Assembly (NCBI GenBank): GCA_003009755.1
Contig: PXUB01000043.1
Coordinates: 16,646-80,645 of the forward strand
Length of the DNA: 64,000 bases
Direction of reading: 5' to 3'
Source: Thermoplasmatales archaeon SW_10_69_26
Lineage (GTDB): Archaea > Thermoplasmatota > SW-10-69-26
Shown in pieces: positions 50,755-60,359 of the stretch. Each line of letters opens with the position of its first letter. Within the stretch, counting starts at the first letter, position 1. Under the pieces are notes generated by a model. It did not search any database, was not told the origin of the DNA, and saw nothing but the letters and a program-made list of their open reading frames with translations. Position numbers and translations under genes: made by a program.

Positions 50755-51399
50755 TCAGCTCGCGTCCCCGAGCCCGCGGGCGATCAGCGTCCCCATGCTC
50801 GTCAGCCGGATCGTCAGCGCGCCGCGTCGGCCGCGTTCGACGTCGACGAGCCCGAGCTCGACGAGTCCTTCGCCATCGTCCCCGCCGCGGACGTGGTAGC
50901 TGGCCAGCGAGTCCTGGATGCCGACCTCGTCGGCCAGATCGCGCAGCCGGGTGACCTCCCCGCCCAGCTCCTCGAGCGCAGCCAACAGGTCCATCTTCGC
51001 CTCGCTGACCAGATCACCGTAGGAGAACCGCAGGATCGGGAGGAAGACGATCTCCTCGCCGGGCCGGTCGATGGCTTTCACGCCGGCCACGTAGGCGGCT
51101 GAGAGGGCCGCGCAGGCGTCGTCCTTGTCCGCCGCGGCCAGGTTGACGACCACGTCGTCGGGATCCTCGGTGCGGGCGAGGGTCTCGATCGTCTCGATGA
51201 AGCCGAGGAGCGGGTCGGGTCCGATCTCGCGGACCTCCGTCTCGATCCCCATCGGCCCGACGGCGCCGACGATCTCCTCGATCGTCGCCTCGCCGGCCTC
51301 CCGATGGATCAAGATCAACCGCTGGGCGCCCAGTTCGCGGACGGCGTGGAGGATCGGTTCGGGATCGTCACCGGCGACGGCAACCTGGGTGAAGCCCAC
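50755..51399 (-). CDS. CARF-like domain plus winged-helix regulator, copy 2
   Basis: A 214-residue paralogue of the convergent neighbour: VRELGAQRLILIHREAG, NLAAADKDDACAALSAAYVAG followed by VKAIDR, and a C-terminal winged helix (TRLRDLADEVGIQDSLASYH, LTIRLTSMGTLIARGL). I choose GTG 51399 because MGFTQVAVAGDDPEPIL lines up with the start of the first copy. If these bind a nucleotide signal, the two could act as a pair or heterodimer. Confidence 0.7.
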   Translation of the reverse strand: MGFTQVAVAGDDPEPILHAVRELGAQRLILIHREAGEATIEEIVGAVGPMGIETEVREIGPDPLLGFIETIETLARTEDPDDVVVNLAAADKDDACAALSAAYVAGVKAIDRPGEEIVFLPILRFSYGDLVSEAKMDLLAALEELGGEVTRLRDLADEVGIQDSLASYHVRGGDDGEGLVELGLVDVERGRRGALTIRLTSMGTLIARGLGDAS

Positions 51400-51465
51400 G
51401 CCGGGAAGGGCACCGCGCAGCACAAGAACGTTGCCTTGGAGACTCCAGGTGGTGCGGCGGCCGTC

Positions 51466-51690
51466 TCAGTTCTCGGCCTCGGCTTCGCTGGAGAGCCAGT
51501 AGACGGCGGTCGCCGGCAGGACGACGGCCGCGAAGACGAGGGACACCGCGAAGACGGCGATCGTGGACCAGAAGTAGCCGTCGCTGTGGGCCCACGGCAC
51601 GAGCGTGATCAGCAGGACGAGGAGGACGAAGACCTCGGCGATCAGCCACCACAGGATCCGTCGTCCCCCCTCCGTCTGCCCGGCTGCCAT
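51466..51690 (-). CDS. Small two-helix membrane protein
   Basis: A 74-residue protein with two helices (ILWWLIAEVFVLLVLLITLV and FWSTIAVFAVSLVFAAVVLP) joined by PWAHSDGYFW and ending in an acidic tail. ATG 51690 has CAAGCTTGAGG about 30 bases upstream. Function unknown. Confidence 0.6.
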   Translation of the reverse strand: MAAGQTEGGRRILWWLIAEVFVLLVLLITLVPWAHSDGYFWSTIAVFAVSLVFAAVVLPATAVYWLSSEAEAEN

Positions 51691-51864
51691 CGTCTCGACG
51701 GGGGAGAGCGGTTCCCCAACCTCAAGCTTGCGGCCCGACCGTCGTTGGCCGACGCCCACTGCGCGGCCCGAGGGTCGGGCGCCCTCCGTCGGAAGGTGCC
51801 AGGAGCGGTCGGGAGAACCTCCCGTTCCGCATCATTTAACCCGGACGCCGTGCCAGGGTGGACC

Positions 51865-52770
51865 ATGGGCGTGGCGTGGTCGGGGGTCCTGCCGTTTGCT
51901 CTCGTGCTCGCTCTCGTGGGGGCGCTGGTCCGCACCGGGCGCCTCCGCCAGCGAGAGCCCGAGCCCGCGCTCCGCCAACGACTCGGCATCGTACTCCTGA
52001 CGGCTCCGATCTTCACGCTCGTCGGCGTCGGCCTCGCCTCGATCACCTCCCTCACCGGGTCGACGGCCTCGATCGCGGCCTCGCCCACCATGCTCGCCTC
52101 GAAGGCGCTGTTGCACCTCAGCCTCTACCTGGCCGTCCCGTTCGCCGGGCTCGTCCTGGTCTTGGGCGAATCCTTCTGGACGCGCGCCCGCCAGGCGCTG
52201 ATCCCCTCGCGCGACGAGCTCGTCGGAGGCCTGCGAGCTAGCGCCGGCCTCTCCGCCGCCCTCGGCGTCCTGTTGACGCTGGGCTGGGTCGCCGGCGGTG
52301 GCGAGGGGGGCCTTCTGGCCGTCGACGGTGCCAGCCTGTTCTTCTCCCGGACGACCCCGATGGTCGCGTTGGCGCTCTCGGCGATCGCAGCCATCGCTGA
52401 GGAGCTCGTGTTCCGCGGCGTCGTGCTGGAGTGGCTGCAAGCCCGCGTCTCCGCCGGCCTCGCGGTCGGTGCCCAGGCGGTGGCCTTCGGCCTGATCCAC
52501 GCCGGGTACGGCTCGCTGGTGCACGTCGCCGCCGCGACCGCGTTCGGTGCCGTGGTCGGCGTCCTGGCGCTTCGAGCGGGGCTCGTGCCCGCCATCGGGG
52601 CGCACCTGACCGTGAACCTCGTGATCTTGAGCCTGTGGTCGGGCCACGCGATCTTGCTCGTCCCCGCCGCCCTCGTGCTCGTCACCCTGCTCGGCGTCGC
52701 CCACCTGATCGACGTGGGCCGCTGGCGGCTCACCTGGCTGGGCATCCCGCCCGCTGCCCCCGAGGGCTGA
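51865..52770 (+). CDS. CPBP-family intramembrane protease
   Basis: A 301-residue membrane protein with about eight helices. The CPBP/Abi motifs are present: AEELVFRGVVLEWLQ (motif 1, Glu-Glu and Arg), AFGLIHAGYGS (motif 2 His) and GAHLTVNL (motif 3 His/Asn). Relatives include prenyl-protein proteases and bacteriocin-immunity proteins; the substrate here is unknown. ATG 51865 follows CATTTAACCC at the usual TATA spacing. Confidence 0.9.
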   Translation: MGVAWSGVLPFALVLALVGALVRTGRLRQREPEPALRQRLGIVLLTAPIFTLVGVGLASITSLTGSTASIAASPTMLASKALLHLSLYLAVPFAGLVLVLGESFWTRARQALIPSRDELVGGLRASAGLSAALGVLLTLGWVAGGGEGGLLAVDGASLFFSRTTPMVALALSAIAAIAEELVFRGVVLEWLQARVSAGLAVGAQAVAFGLIHAGYGSLVHVAAATAFGAVVGVLALRAGLVPAIGAHLTVNLVILSLWSGHAILLVPAALVLVTLLGVAHLIDVGRWRLTWLGIPPAAPEG

Positions 52771-52990
52771 GCCCGGCTGTCTCGTTAAGCAGGGGCCGCG
52801 AGGGACACGAAGGATCGCCAAGGCCACGAAGAGCCTGTGTACTCGCCGCCGGGCGGCGTTGTCACGGCAGCTGCTCCCCTTGGTGCCCTGGCGTCCCGTC
52901 GCGTACTTGGTGGTCCCCCCGTTTCTTATCCTTACAGCGCGGGGCTGAGCGGCCCCAAGGCCTTAGCGGTCGATCGCCATCCCCGGCTCG
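52771..52990. other. Intergenic stretch, no gene seen
   Basis: Starts with low-complexity G/A-rich sequence (cgcgagggacacgaaggatc). GGCCTTAGCGG at about 52958-52968 is the likely promoter of the HMA-domain gene. Confidence 0.4.
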
Positions 52991-53239
52991 ATGCTGGATC
53001 GGTTGGGCCTCGGCGACGCCGAGACGATCGAGATCGCCGTCTTCGGCCTGGCTTGCCGTCATTGCGAAGCCACCGTCGAGGCCGTGCTCGAGGATCTCTC
53101 CGCCGTCGATCGAGCTGACGTGGATCGCGAAGGGGGCCGTGCCCGCGTCCGCGGGACGGGGGACGTGTCCGCGCAGGCGCTCGTCGCCCAGGTCCGATCG
53201 GTCGGCTATGAAGCCCGGCCTCTTTCAAAGGGAGGGTAG
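52991..53239 (+). CDS. Heavy-metal-associated (HMA) domain protein
   Basis: An 82-residue ferredoxin-fold protein with the metal-binding loop GLACRHCEAT, a CxxC of the HMA type. Such proteins carry Cu(I) or similar ions to a P-type ATPase. A CopA with two HMA domains is encoded 3 kb downstream, a likely partner. ATG 52991 has a TATA-like GGCCTTAGC about 26 bases upstream. Confidence 0.8.
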   Translation: MLDRLGLGDAETIEIAVFGLACRHCEATVEAVLEDLSAVDRADVDREGGRARVRGTGDVSAQALVAQVRSVGYEARPLSKGG

Positions 53240-53308
53240 GGGAAACGACGCACCCCGGGCGTGCCCTTACCACAAAGCTGAAGAGGAGAGCGATTCAAGG
53301 AAGGGGTG

Positions 53309-53391
53309 CCGAGGCAGCCCGCACGAACCGAGTTGTTTTCGATCGACTCGCCTCCCAGCAGCCTCCCAAGCCTCCCCGTGCGGGCTCCTCG
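53309..53391. repeat. Hairpin with conserved loop, copy 1
   Basis: The stem is CCGAG-gca-GCCCGCACG paired with CGTGCGGGC-tc-CTCGG. Its loop includes 33 bases (53343-53375) that are identical to the loop of the hairpin at 53580-53651, although the stems differ. The loop has three CCTCC motifs (CGCCTCCCAGCAGCCTCCCA and onward). Confidence 0.7.
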
Positions 53392-53579
53392 GTTCCTTGT
53401 CACCTTCCAGGCCTCCCATAGCCCGGGACCCGATTTGCTTCGGGGTAAACAGAATACAAAAGGCCCATCAAAACCGTTTCGACCGTTCCCATCCCGATGC
53501 CGGTCCCGTTCGAACCGGCCTTGAACCGGAGGGGAGGATCGGCAAAGCTTAAGGTCAGCCCTGAGAAGACCAGGGGTGC

Positions 53580-53651
53580 GGAGGGAGCCGCCGATTCGAT
53601 TCTCATCGACTCGCCTCCCAGCAGCCTCCCAAGCCTCCCGCGGCTCCCTCC
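53580..53651. repeat. Hairpin with conserved loop, copy 2
   Basis: GGAGGGAGCCGC (53580-53591) pairs perfectly with GCGGCTCCCTCC (53640-53651). The loop contains the same 33 bases (53606-53638) as copy 1. A pyrimidine tract (CTCCCTTCCCTCTC) follows. The remaining gene-free sequence 53240-53778 includes CAAAGCTTAAGG (about 53545) and the promoter of the next gene, CCAAGTAGGAC (about 53748). Confidence 0.7.
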
Positions 53652-53778
53652 TCCCTTCCCTCTCACACCTACTCGACGAACCTCGGATCCGGCTCGGGCC
53701 CGCGGTCCCGATCGACGGCCGCCGGTGAACCAGGCGTCTCGGTCAAGAACCAAGTAGGACCAGTCCCACTCTCCGTCG

Positions 53779-54999
53779 ATGCGTGGGAGGAGCCTGCTGG
53801 TGACGACGATCCTGATCGCAGCCGCCTTCGCCGGCTGCATCGCAACCGACCAAGCGACCGATTCGGCCTCGACGACCCCGAACGACGCCGACCAACCGGC
53901 CAACGCGCCCGAGTACGAGCTCCCGGAACAGGTGACCGGGCTCGAGGACGTCGCCAGCGTCGACGCCGACGGCGGCGCGGGGCTCGTCGTCCACGAAGGC
54001 CACGCCTACGTCAGCGCCCAAGGCGGAGGCTTCTACATCGTCGACGTGTCCGACCCCCGCAACCCCGAGAAGGTCGGCACCCTCGACGAGGTCCAGCCTC
54101 GCGACGCCGACATCGTCGAGTACCCCAACCGCACCGTCGCCGCCCTGGCCGCTGGCACCGATGGCATCCACCTCGTCAACGTCACCGACCCCACACAGCC
54201 GGACCTGATCAGCACCCTGACCTTCGACGAGCCCGCCCACAACCTCGCCGTCTTCCCCGGCGAGCAGAAGATCTACAACTCCCGCAGCCTCGGCGATCCC
54301 GTCGAACCCGGGATCGACATCGTCGACGTCTCCGACCCGACCGAGCCCGAGCTCGAAACGGTCTGGACCTTCCCCAACCAAGCCAACGGTCACCCGGTCG
54401 CGACCACCGGCTGCCACGACGTGACCATCTACCCGACCCACGACAGGGCCTACTGCGCCGGCGTCACCGAGACCTTCATCCTCGACGTCTCCGACCCGAT
54501 GACCCCCACCGTCGAGGGCGTCATCGAGAACCCCGCGATCAACATCCACCACTGGGCCATGCCCAACGCCGACCACTCGATCCTCGTCATCGGCGACGAG
54601 TACGGCGGCACGCTGGCCCCGGCCTGCTTCGGCGCCGCGACCCAGGACGAACGCACCGTGTCCACCCCGACCGGCGCCGTCTGGTTCTACGATATCGACC
54701 AACCCGACCAACCGGTTCCCCTGGGCTACGTCTCCCCACCCACCGAGACCGAGAACCCCCAACCGTGCACCTCGCACTTCGGCGACCTCGTCGGCGACCG
54801 CGACATGGTCGCCGTCGGCTGGTACCACCAGGGCCTGCAGCTCATCGACTTCAGCGAGCCCACCAGCCCCCACATCGTCGACCAAGCCGCCGAGGGCCAC
54901 AACATCTGGGACGCCCAGTACACCAACGGCCACTTCGTGACCGGCAACATCGACGGCGGCAGCTCGGTCCTCTCCGTCACCGGCGAGGATGCCAGCTGA
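53779..54999 (+). CDS. Lipoprotein with LVIVD beta-propeller repeats
   Basis: A 406-residue predicted surface lipoprotein. The signal peptide ends in the lipobox FAGC, so the mature protein should be attached by Cys19 or 20. The rest consists of LVIVD-type propeller repeats: FYIVDVSDPRNPEKVGTL, IHLVNVTDPTQPDLIST, IDIVDVSDPTEPELETVW, TFILDVSDPMTPTVEGV and LQLIDFSEPTSPHIVDQ. LVIVD proteins are surface proteins of unclear role in archaea and bacteria. ATG 53779 follows CCAAGTAGGAC at the common promoter distance. It overlaps the next gene by 11 bases. Confidence 0.88.
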   Translation: MRGRSLLVTTILIAAAFAGCIATDQATDSASTTPNDADQPANAPEYELPEQVTGLEDVASVDADGGAGLVVHEGHAYVSAQGGGFYIVDVSDPRNPEKVGTLDEVQPRDADIVEYPNRTVAALAAGTDGIHLVNVTDPTQPDLISTLTFDEPAHNLAVFPGEQKIYNSRSLGDPVEPGIDIVDVSDPTEPELETVWTFPNQANGHPVATTGCHDVTIYPTHDRAYCAGVTETFILDVSDPMTPTVEGVIENPAINIHHWAMPNADHSILVIGDEYGGTLAPACFGAATQDERTVSTPTGAVWFYDIDQPDQPVPLGYVSPPTETENPQPCTSHFGDLVGDRDMVAVGWYHQGLQLIDFSEPTSPHIVDQAAEGHNIWDAQYTNGHFVTGNIDGGSSVLSVTGEDAS

Positions 55000-55873
55000 C
55001 GCCGACCCGCGCCCGGCGCTCCAGCAGCTGGCCGAGGACCGGGCCGCCGGCGCCAGCGAGATCGCCGAGAGCGCCCGCGGGCACCTGGCCCGCCTGCCTG
55101 AGGCCCTACCCGCCGACGAGGCCGCCGCTGGCGCCCGAGAGGCCGCCCTCGCCCTCGTCCGCGGCCACCCCGCGATGGCGCCGATCGTCCACCTCGCCCA
55201 CGAGACGCTGACGATCCTCGACGAGGACGGACCCGCGGGCCTCGCGGCCCTCCCTCGCGAGCCCCCGCTGGCTCGACAGGTCGCCAACCAAGCCCGGCCC
55301 GCCATCGCGGATGCCGGCACGGTGCTCACCTACACCCGGTCGGGCACCGTCCTCGCCGCGCTCGAGCTCGCCCTCGAGGCCACCGAGCTCCGCGTGCTCA
55401 CCAGCGAGGCCCGCCCCGGGGACGAGGGCCTGGCTGTGGCCGACGCGCTGGCCCACGCCGGCGCCGACGTCACGGTCACCTACGATGCCCACCTGCCGGC
55501 GCTCGTCGACGAGGCTGCCCTCGTCGTCGTCGGCGCCGATGCGATCACCGCGGAGGCCATCGTCAACAAGGCCGGCACGCGACCGCTTTTCGCCCGTGCC
55601 CAGGAGACCGACACGCCGGTCCACGTGCTCGCCAGCCGGGACAAGCTGTGGCCCACCGAGCTCCCGCGAGGGCCCCAAGCCGGCCCCGAGGCCGACTGGC
55701 AGCCCGCCGTCCCGGACGGCGTCGACGTCCGGGCGCCCCTGTTCGAGCCGACGCCGCTGGCGCTCGTCGACGCCGTCGTCACCGAGCAGGGCCGGTGCCC
55801 GCCTGCCGAGCTCGCCGGCAGCCTCGCGGACGTCTGTGTCCACCCCACCGTCCAGCGAGCCCTCGAGGCCTAA
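54989..55873 (+). CDS. eIF-2B alpha/beta/delta-like protein
   Basis: A 294-residue member of the eIF2B/ribose-1,5-bisphosphate isomerase/methylthioribose-1-phosphate isomerase superfamily. The helical N-terminal part is followed by the Rossmann-like part with [20 protein letters not shown], the superfamily signature. It could be an isomerase or a regulatory homologue; the typical active-site Cys of the isomerases is not obvious, so I do not assign a substrate. It starts inside the lipoprotein gene. Confidence 0.8.
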   Translation: MPADADPRPALQQLAEDRAAGASEIAESARGHLARLPEALPADEAAAGAREAALALVRGHPAMAPIVHLAHETLTILDEDGPAGLAALPREPPLARQVANQARPAIADAGTVLTYTRSGTVLAALELALEATELRVLTSEARPGDEGLAVADALAHAGADVTVTYDAHLPALVDEAALVVVGADAITAEAIVNKAGTRPLFARAQETDTPVHVLASRDKLWPTELPRGPQAGPEADWQPAVPDGVDVRAPLFEPTPLALVDAVVTEQGRCPPAELAGSLADVCVHPTVQRALEA

Positions 55874-55963
55874 CCTCCACCCCGAGCCATCGACGGGGCT
55901 GGCTTCGGGAACCGACGTCGCAACCCCGAACAACGTTGCCTCCCCAAGCGGGAAGCGGGCCGG

Positions 55964-56200
55964 ATGCGGGAGCTGGAGGGACCGACCCCGGATCCTGGCC
56001 CTGCTGGCCGAGCCCGCTCGTCGTTCCCAGCGATCGGCGACGAGGTCGGCCTCTGCGGGCCTGCCGTCTCCGATCGGGTCCAACGCCTGCAGGATGCCAG
56101 CATCATCGAGCGGTTCGGCCCGCTCGAGACCGACCCGCGCCTCGCCGAGGACGCCCGAGCCCGGGCCTCCAGGTCCCCACCCCCGGCTCAGCCGGGGCCG
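55964..56200 (+). pseudogene. Frameshifted AsnC/Lrp-type regulator remnant before copA
   Basis: Parts of an AsnC-type winged helix are visible in two frames: [17 protein letters not shown] in one and [20 protein letters not shown], then [13 protein letters not shown], in another. Joined, they make a normal HTH start ([11 protein letters not shown]...[18 protein letters not shown]). Similarity ends soon after and the frame runs into the copA promoter. In archaea, copper ATPase genes are often preceded by AsnC-HTH metal regulators, so this was probably the local copper regulator. Confidence 0.55.
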
Positions 56201-56244
56201 CGAACGGCAAATGCAGTAAACCAAGAGCCCACAACGGTGCATGC

Positions 56245-58809
56245 ATGGGTGAGACGCGGACCCTCCGGCTCGACGTGCGCGGCATGAGCTGTGCCAACTG
56301 CTCGGCCACGATCGAGGACGCCGTCCGCGAGGTCGACGGCATCGAGCAGGTCGACGCCAACTTTGCCACCGACGAGGCCGAGATCCGCTACGATCCCGAC
56401 CGAGCCCCTCTGGGCGCCATCGTGGCCGCCATCGAGGACGCCGGCTACGACCCCGTCGTCGACACCCTGCAGATCGGCGTCTCCGGCATGACGTGCGCCA
56501 ACTGCTCGGTCACGATCGAGGACGCCCTCCGCGAGGTGCCTGGCGTCGTGGCCGCCGACGCCAACGTTGCCACCGACGAGGCCGAGGTGCGCTACGTCGG
56601 CTCCAGCGCTCGCCGCTCGGCCATCCACGACGCGATCGAGGACGCCGGCTACGAACCGGTCCCCGACACCGAAGGCGAGGAGCAACAGGAGGCCGCCCGC
56701 GACGCCGAGACCCGCCGCCAGCTCGCCTTGACCCTCTTCGGCGCCGCGCTCACCCTGCCCTTCCTGGCGTTCGCGGCGATCCGCTACGGCGTCGACGGGT
56801 TCGCCCTCCCCGAGGAGATCCTCGGTATCGGGTTCGGCTGGGTCGAGTTCGCGCTCGCCACACCGGTCCAGATCGCCCTCGGCTGGCCCTTCTACAAGAA
56901 CAGCTGGACCGCGCTCGCCCGCAACAGGCGCGCGAACATGGACGTCCTGATCGCGCTTGGATCCACGACCGCCTACGTCTACAGCCTCGTCGTCCTGCTG
57001 GGCGTGGTCCCCGGCGGCCTGTACTTCGAGTCCGCAGCCTTGATCCTCGTCTTCATCACGCTGGGCAACTACCTCGAGGCGCGCTCGAAGTCCCGCGCCG
57101 GCCGCGCGCTGCGCGAGCTGCTCGAGATGGAGGCCGAACAGGCGCGCATCGTCGAGGACGGCACCGAGCGCGAGATCCCCCTGTCCGAGGTCGAGGTCGG
57201 CGACGAGATGCGCGTGCGCCCCGGCGAGACGATCCCCACCGACGGAACCGTCGTCGAGGGCGAAAGCTCCGTCGACGAGTCGATGGTCACCGGCGAGAGC
57301 GTGCCCGTCGACAAGCAGCCCGGCGACGAGGTCGTCGGCTCCACGATCAACCAGAACGGCACCCTGCTCGTCGAAGCCGACCGCGTGGGCGAGGACACCG
57401 CCCTCCACCAGCTCGTCGACATGGTGAAAAGCGCCCAGGCCCGCCAACCCGCGATCCAGCGCCTGGCCGACCGCATCTCGGCGTACTTCGTGCCCGCCGT
57501 CGTCCTCAACGCCATCCTGTGGACCGTGCTCTGGTCGCTGTTCCCCGAGGCCCTGGCCGGCTTCGTCGGCCAACTGCCCCTGTGGGGGTTGGTCGGTAGC
57601 GGCCCCGTCGTCGCCGGCGGCACGATCACCGCGCTCGAGTTCGCCGTCGTCGTGTTCGCCAGCGCCGTCCTCATCGCCTGCCCGTGCGCGCTCGGCCTCG
57701 CCACGCCCGCCGCCACCATGGTCGGCACCTCGCTGGGCGCCCGCAACGGCATCCTCTTCAAGGGCGGCGACGTCGTCGAACGCCTGCGCGCGATCGACCA
57801 CGTCGTCCTCGACAAGACCGGCACCCTCACCCACGGCGAGATGGACGTCACCGACGTGGTCGCCTTCGAGGGCGAGAGCCGAGAGATCCTGGCGCTGGCC
57901 GCCCGCGCCGAGCACGCCAGCGAGCACCCGCTGGCCCGGGCCCTCGTCGACCACGCCCACGAGCGAGGCCTCGACGTCGAGCCCGCCGAGAGCTTCGAGA
58001 GCGTGCCCGGTCACGGCGTGAAGGCCGCGATCGACGGCGAGCGGATCCTCGTCGGCAACCGCCGGCTGATGAGCGAGGAAGGCGTCCCCGTCACCGAGCT
58101 CGAGGACACCCTCCACGAGCTCGAACGTGAAGGCAAAACCGCCATCCTCGTCGCCCGCGAGGGCCAGCTGATCGGGGCAATCGGCCAAGCCGACCGCATC
58201 CGGTCGACCGCCGAAGCCGCCGTCGACGCCCTGCGCGCCCGCGGGCTCGCCGTCCACATGGTCACCGGCGACAACGAGCGCACCGCCCGCGCCGTCGGCA
58301 AACAGGTCGGCATCGATCCCGACCGCGTGCAAGCCGGCGTCCTGCCCGACCAGAAGGTCGACGTCGTCGAGGACCTGCAGGCCGACGGCCATCGCGTCGC
58401 GATGGTCGGCGACGGCGTCAACGACGCGCCCGCCCTCGCCCAAGCCGACGTCGGCATCGCGATCGGCGCTGGCACCGACGTCGCGCTCGAAGCCGCCGAC
58501 CTCACCCTGATGCGCTCGGACCCCTTCGACGTCGTCAAGGCCGCCCGCATCGGCGAGGGCACGCTGGCCAAGATCAAGCAGAACCTCTTCTGGGCGTTGG
58601 GCTACAACGTGACCCTGATCCCGCTGGCCTCCCTGGGTCTGCTGCAACCCGCCCTCGCAGCCGCCGCGATGGCCTTCTCCAGCGTCAGCGTGCTCACGAA
58701 CAGCGTCCTCTTCACCCGCTACGACCCGGACCGGGACTACCGGCTGGGCGGCAAGCTTGGCCGGCTGTTCCGAGGGGCGAGAGGTCCCCCGGCCCCCCAG
58801 CAGGGATGA
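56245..58809 (+). CDS. copA: Copper-exporting P1B-type ATPase with two HMA domains
   Basis: An 854-residue pump that exports Cu(I). Two N-terminal HMA domains carry MSCANCS and MTCANCS. The membrane metal site is ACPCAL, the actuator has VTGESVPV, the phosphorylation site is DKTGTLTHG, the P1B marker is SEHPLARAL, and the hinge is [11 protein letters not shown]. The last helices have YNVTLIPLA and [12 protein letters not shown], which fit Cu(I) specificity. ATG 56245 follows AGTAAACC at about 26 bases. An HMA protein at 52991 is a likely chaperone, and the local regulator seems broken. Confidence 0.95.
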   Translation: MGETRTLRLDVRGMSCANCSATIEDAVREVDGIEQVDANFATDEAEIRYDPDRAPLGAIVAAIEDAGYDPVVDTLQIGVSGMTCANCSVTIEDALREVPGVVAADANVATDEAEVRYVGSSARRSAIHDAIEDAGYEPVPDTEGEEQQEAARDAETRRQLALTLFGAALTLPFLAFAAIRYGVDGFALPEEILGIGFGWVEFALATPVQIALGWPFYKNSWTALARNRRANMDVLIALGSTTAYVYSLVVLLGVVPGGLYFESAALILVFITLGNYLEARSKSRAGRALRELLEMEAEQARIVEDGTEREIPLSEVEVGDEMRVRPGETIPTDGTVVEGESSVDESMVTGESVPVDKQPGDEVVGSTINQNGTLLVEADRVGEDTALHQLVDMVKSAQARQPAIQRLADRISAYFVPAVVLNAILWTVLWSLFPEALAGFVGQLPLWGLVGSGPVVAGGTITALEFAVVVFASAVLIACPCALGLATPAATMVGTSLGARNGILFKGGDVVERLRAIDHVVLDKTGTLTHGEMDVTDVVAFEGESREILALAARAEHASEHPLARALVDHAHERGLDVEPAESFESVPGHGVKAAIDGERILVGNRRLMSEEGVPVTELEDTLHELEREGKTAILVAREGQLIGAIGQADRIRSTAEAAVDALRARGLAVHMVTGDNERTARAVGKQVGIDPDRVQAGVLPDQKVDVVEDLQADGHRVAMVGDGVNDAPALAQADVGIAIGAGTDVALEAADLTLMRSDPFDVVKAARIGEGTLAKIKQNLFWALGYNVTLIPLASLGLLQPALAAAAMAFSSVSVLTNSVLFTRYDPDRDYRLGGKLGRLFRGARGPPAPQQG

Positions 58810-58840
58810 AGGCCCCCGGCACCACCCCCGGCCCTCTGCC

Positions 58841-59176
58841 ATGAGGTTCATAGCCGTGGCCGGGCATGGGGATGCCGTGTTCCTCGCCGTCTCGTCCCTG
58901 ATGGTCCCCGAGGAACGCCGATCCGGCCGGCAGGCGGCCGTCCGCGATCGGTCGACGCTCGTCGACAGGCACGACGGGTTCCGGCGTCTTTCCCTCGTCG
59001 AACGCCAGGCCGCCGACGCGTGCCTCTCGTTCCTCGACGGGGACAGCCAGGAGGATCTCGAGGCCTCCGTCCAACCCCCGGACGTCGACCACGCCCACGG
59101 GGACCTCGACGACGCGGTCACCCCAGACCCCCTGCAGCGATTCGACGTCCTGCGCGACTCCGAGGAGGGCGATTGA
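58841..59176 (+). CDS. Unknown 111-residue protein
   Basis: A frame from ATG 58841 (MRFIAVAGHGDAVFLAVSSL) to TGA 59176, one base before the B12-binding protein gene. The second half (LSLVERQAADACLSFLDGDS and an Asp-rich end) has the acidic composition of real proteins here. I recognise no domain. If genuine it is probably co-transcribed with the next gene. Confidence 0.45.
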   Translation: MRFIAVAGHGDAVFLAVSSLMVPEERRSGRQAAVRDRSTLVDRHDGFRRLSLVERQAADACLSFLDGDSQEDLEASVQPPDVDHAHGDLDDAVTPDPLQRFDVLRDSEEGD

Positions 59177-59177
59177 G

Positions 59178-60191
59178 GTGTCCGAGGCCGCCGACCGATT
59201 GGAGGCCGCCTCGGCGAAGATCGCAGCCATCGTCACCGACGACCTGTTCTCGACCCACCCCGAGTGGGAGGCCCGCTGGGAACCCGAGGGCCGGGAGAGG
59301 ACCCGCGAGGATCTCGATCTCACGGTCCAGTTCCTGTCGGCCGCGCTGCGGGAGGACGACGAGGCGATCTTCCACAGCTACGTCGCCTGGCTGCGAAGCC
59401 TCCTGGTCGCTCGCGGCATCCTCGAGAACGTGATCCGCGAGACCCACGACACCCTTGCCGACCATCTGGACGAGTTCCTGCCCTCGTCGACCGCCCGTCG
59501 GGCCCGCGAGATCATCGAGAACAGCCACGCAGCCCTCGAGGGACCGATCGAGGTCGAGGCGGCCGAGGCCGGCGGCCGAGCCAACGAGCTGACCGACGCC
59601 CTGCTCGCCGGCGACGGCGACGAGGCCACCCGGATCTTCGAGGAGGCCGTCGAGGGCGGCATGCAGCCCCTCACCTTCCCGGAGGAGGTCCTGACCCCCG
59701 CCCTGCGCGAGATCGGCCGTCGCTGGCAACTGGGCGAGGTCTCCGTCGCCGAGGAGTACCTCGCGACCGCGACCGCCCGCACCCTGCTCACCGAGATCTA
59801 CCATCGACGGGACTTCCGCTCCGGGCGTGGGTCGGCCCTGATGGCCTGCGTCGAGGGGTGCCGCCACGACATCGGTCTCCAGATCGTCGCCGACCGCTTC
59901 GAGCAGGGCGGATGGGAGGTCGCCCTCCTCGGCGCCGACGTTCCCGTGGAGGACCTCGTCCAAGCCGTCGAAGACCGCGACCCGGCCCTCGTGTGCCTGT
60001 CGATGTCGATGCCCGACCAGATCGCCGCCGGACGGGAGACGATCGCCCACATCCAGGACGGCCCGGTCGATCCCTTCATCCTCGTCGGGGGACGCGTCCT
60101 CAACGAGCTCCCCACCCTCGCCGAGGTCCTCGGCGCCGACGCCTCGGCCACCGACAGCCGCGAAGGAGCCGACCTCGTCCCCGAGAGCTGA
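59178..60191 (+). CDS. Cobalamin (B12)-binding sensor-like protein
   Basis: A 337-residue soluble protein. The N-terminal part (about residues 1-115) is helical. It is followed by a B12-binding helical cap (about residues 130-210: ELTDALLAGDGDEATRIFEE, REIGRRWQLGEVSVAEEYLA) and a Rossmann B12-binding domain. CRHDIGLQIVADRFEQGGWE carries the His that ligates cobalt (pattern xxHDxG), with VALLGADVP and FILVGGRVLNE completing it. In bacteria such modules sit in CarH/LitR light sensors or methyltransferase partners. No DNA-binding domain is recognised here, and no methyltransferase gene is adjacent. Confidence 0.85.
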   Translation: MSEAADRLEAASAKIAAIVTDDLFSTHPEWEARWEPEGRERTREDLDLTVQFLSAALREDDEAIFHSYVAWLRSLLVARGILENVIRETHDTLADHLDEFLPSSTARRAREIIENSHAALEGPIEVEAAEAGGRANELTDALLAGDGDEATRIFEEAVEGGMQPLTFPEEVLTPALREIGRRWQLGEVSVAEEYLATATARTLLTEIYHRRDFRSGRGSALMACVEGCRHDIGLQIVADRFEQGGWEVALLGADVPVEDLVQAVEDRDPALVCLSMSMPDQIAAGRETIAHIQDGPVDPFILVGGRVLNELPTLAEVLGADASATDSREGADLVPES

Positions 60192-60359
60192 CCGAGGAAG
60201 GCGAACCGCCAACCGACGAATGCACCCACCGCGAGGGCCCAGCGGGCTCGGGCCCGCTCGACAGGGACCATCTCCTTCCGCGCCTTGGCCCCCCGAGCCC
60301 GGCGACCGCCTTTCGACGCTCGTCGACCGCCACGGCGTCCTGTCGGGCGATCGCGCCAC

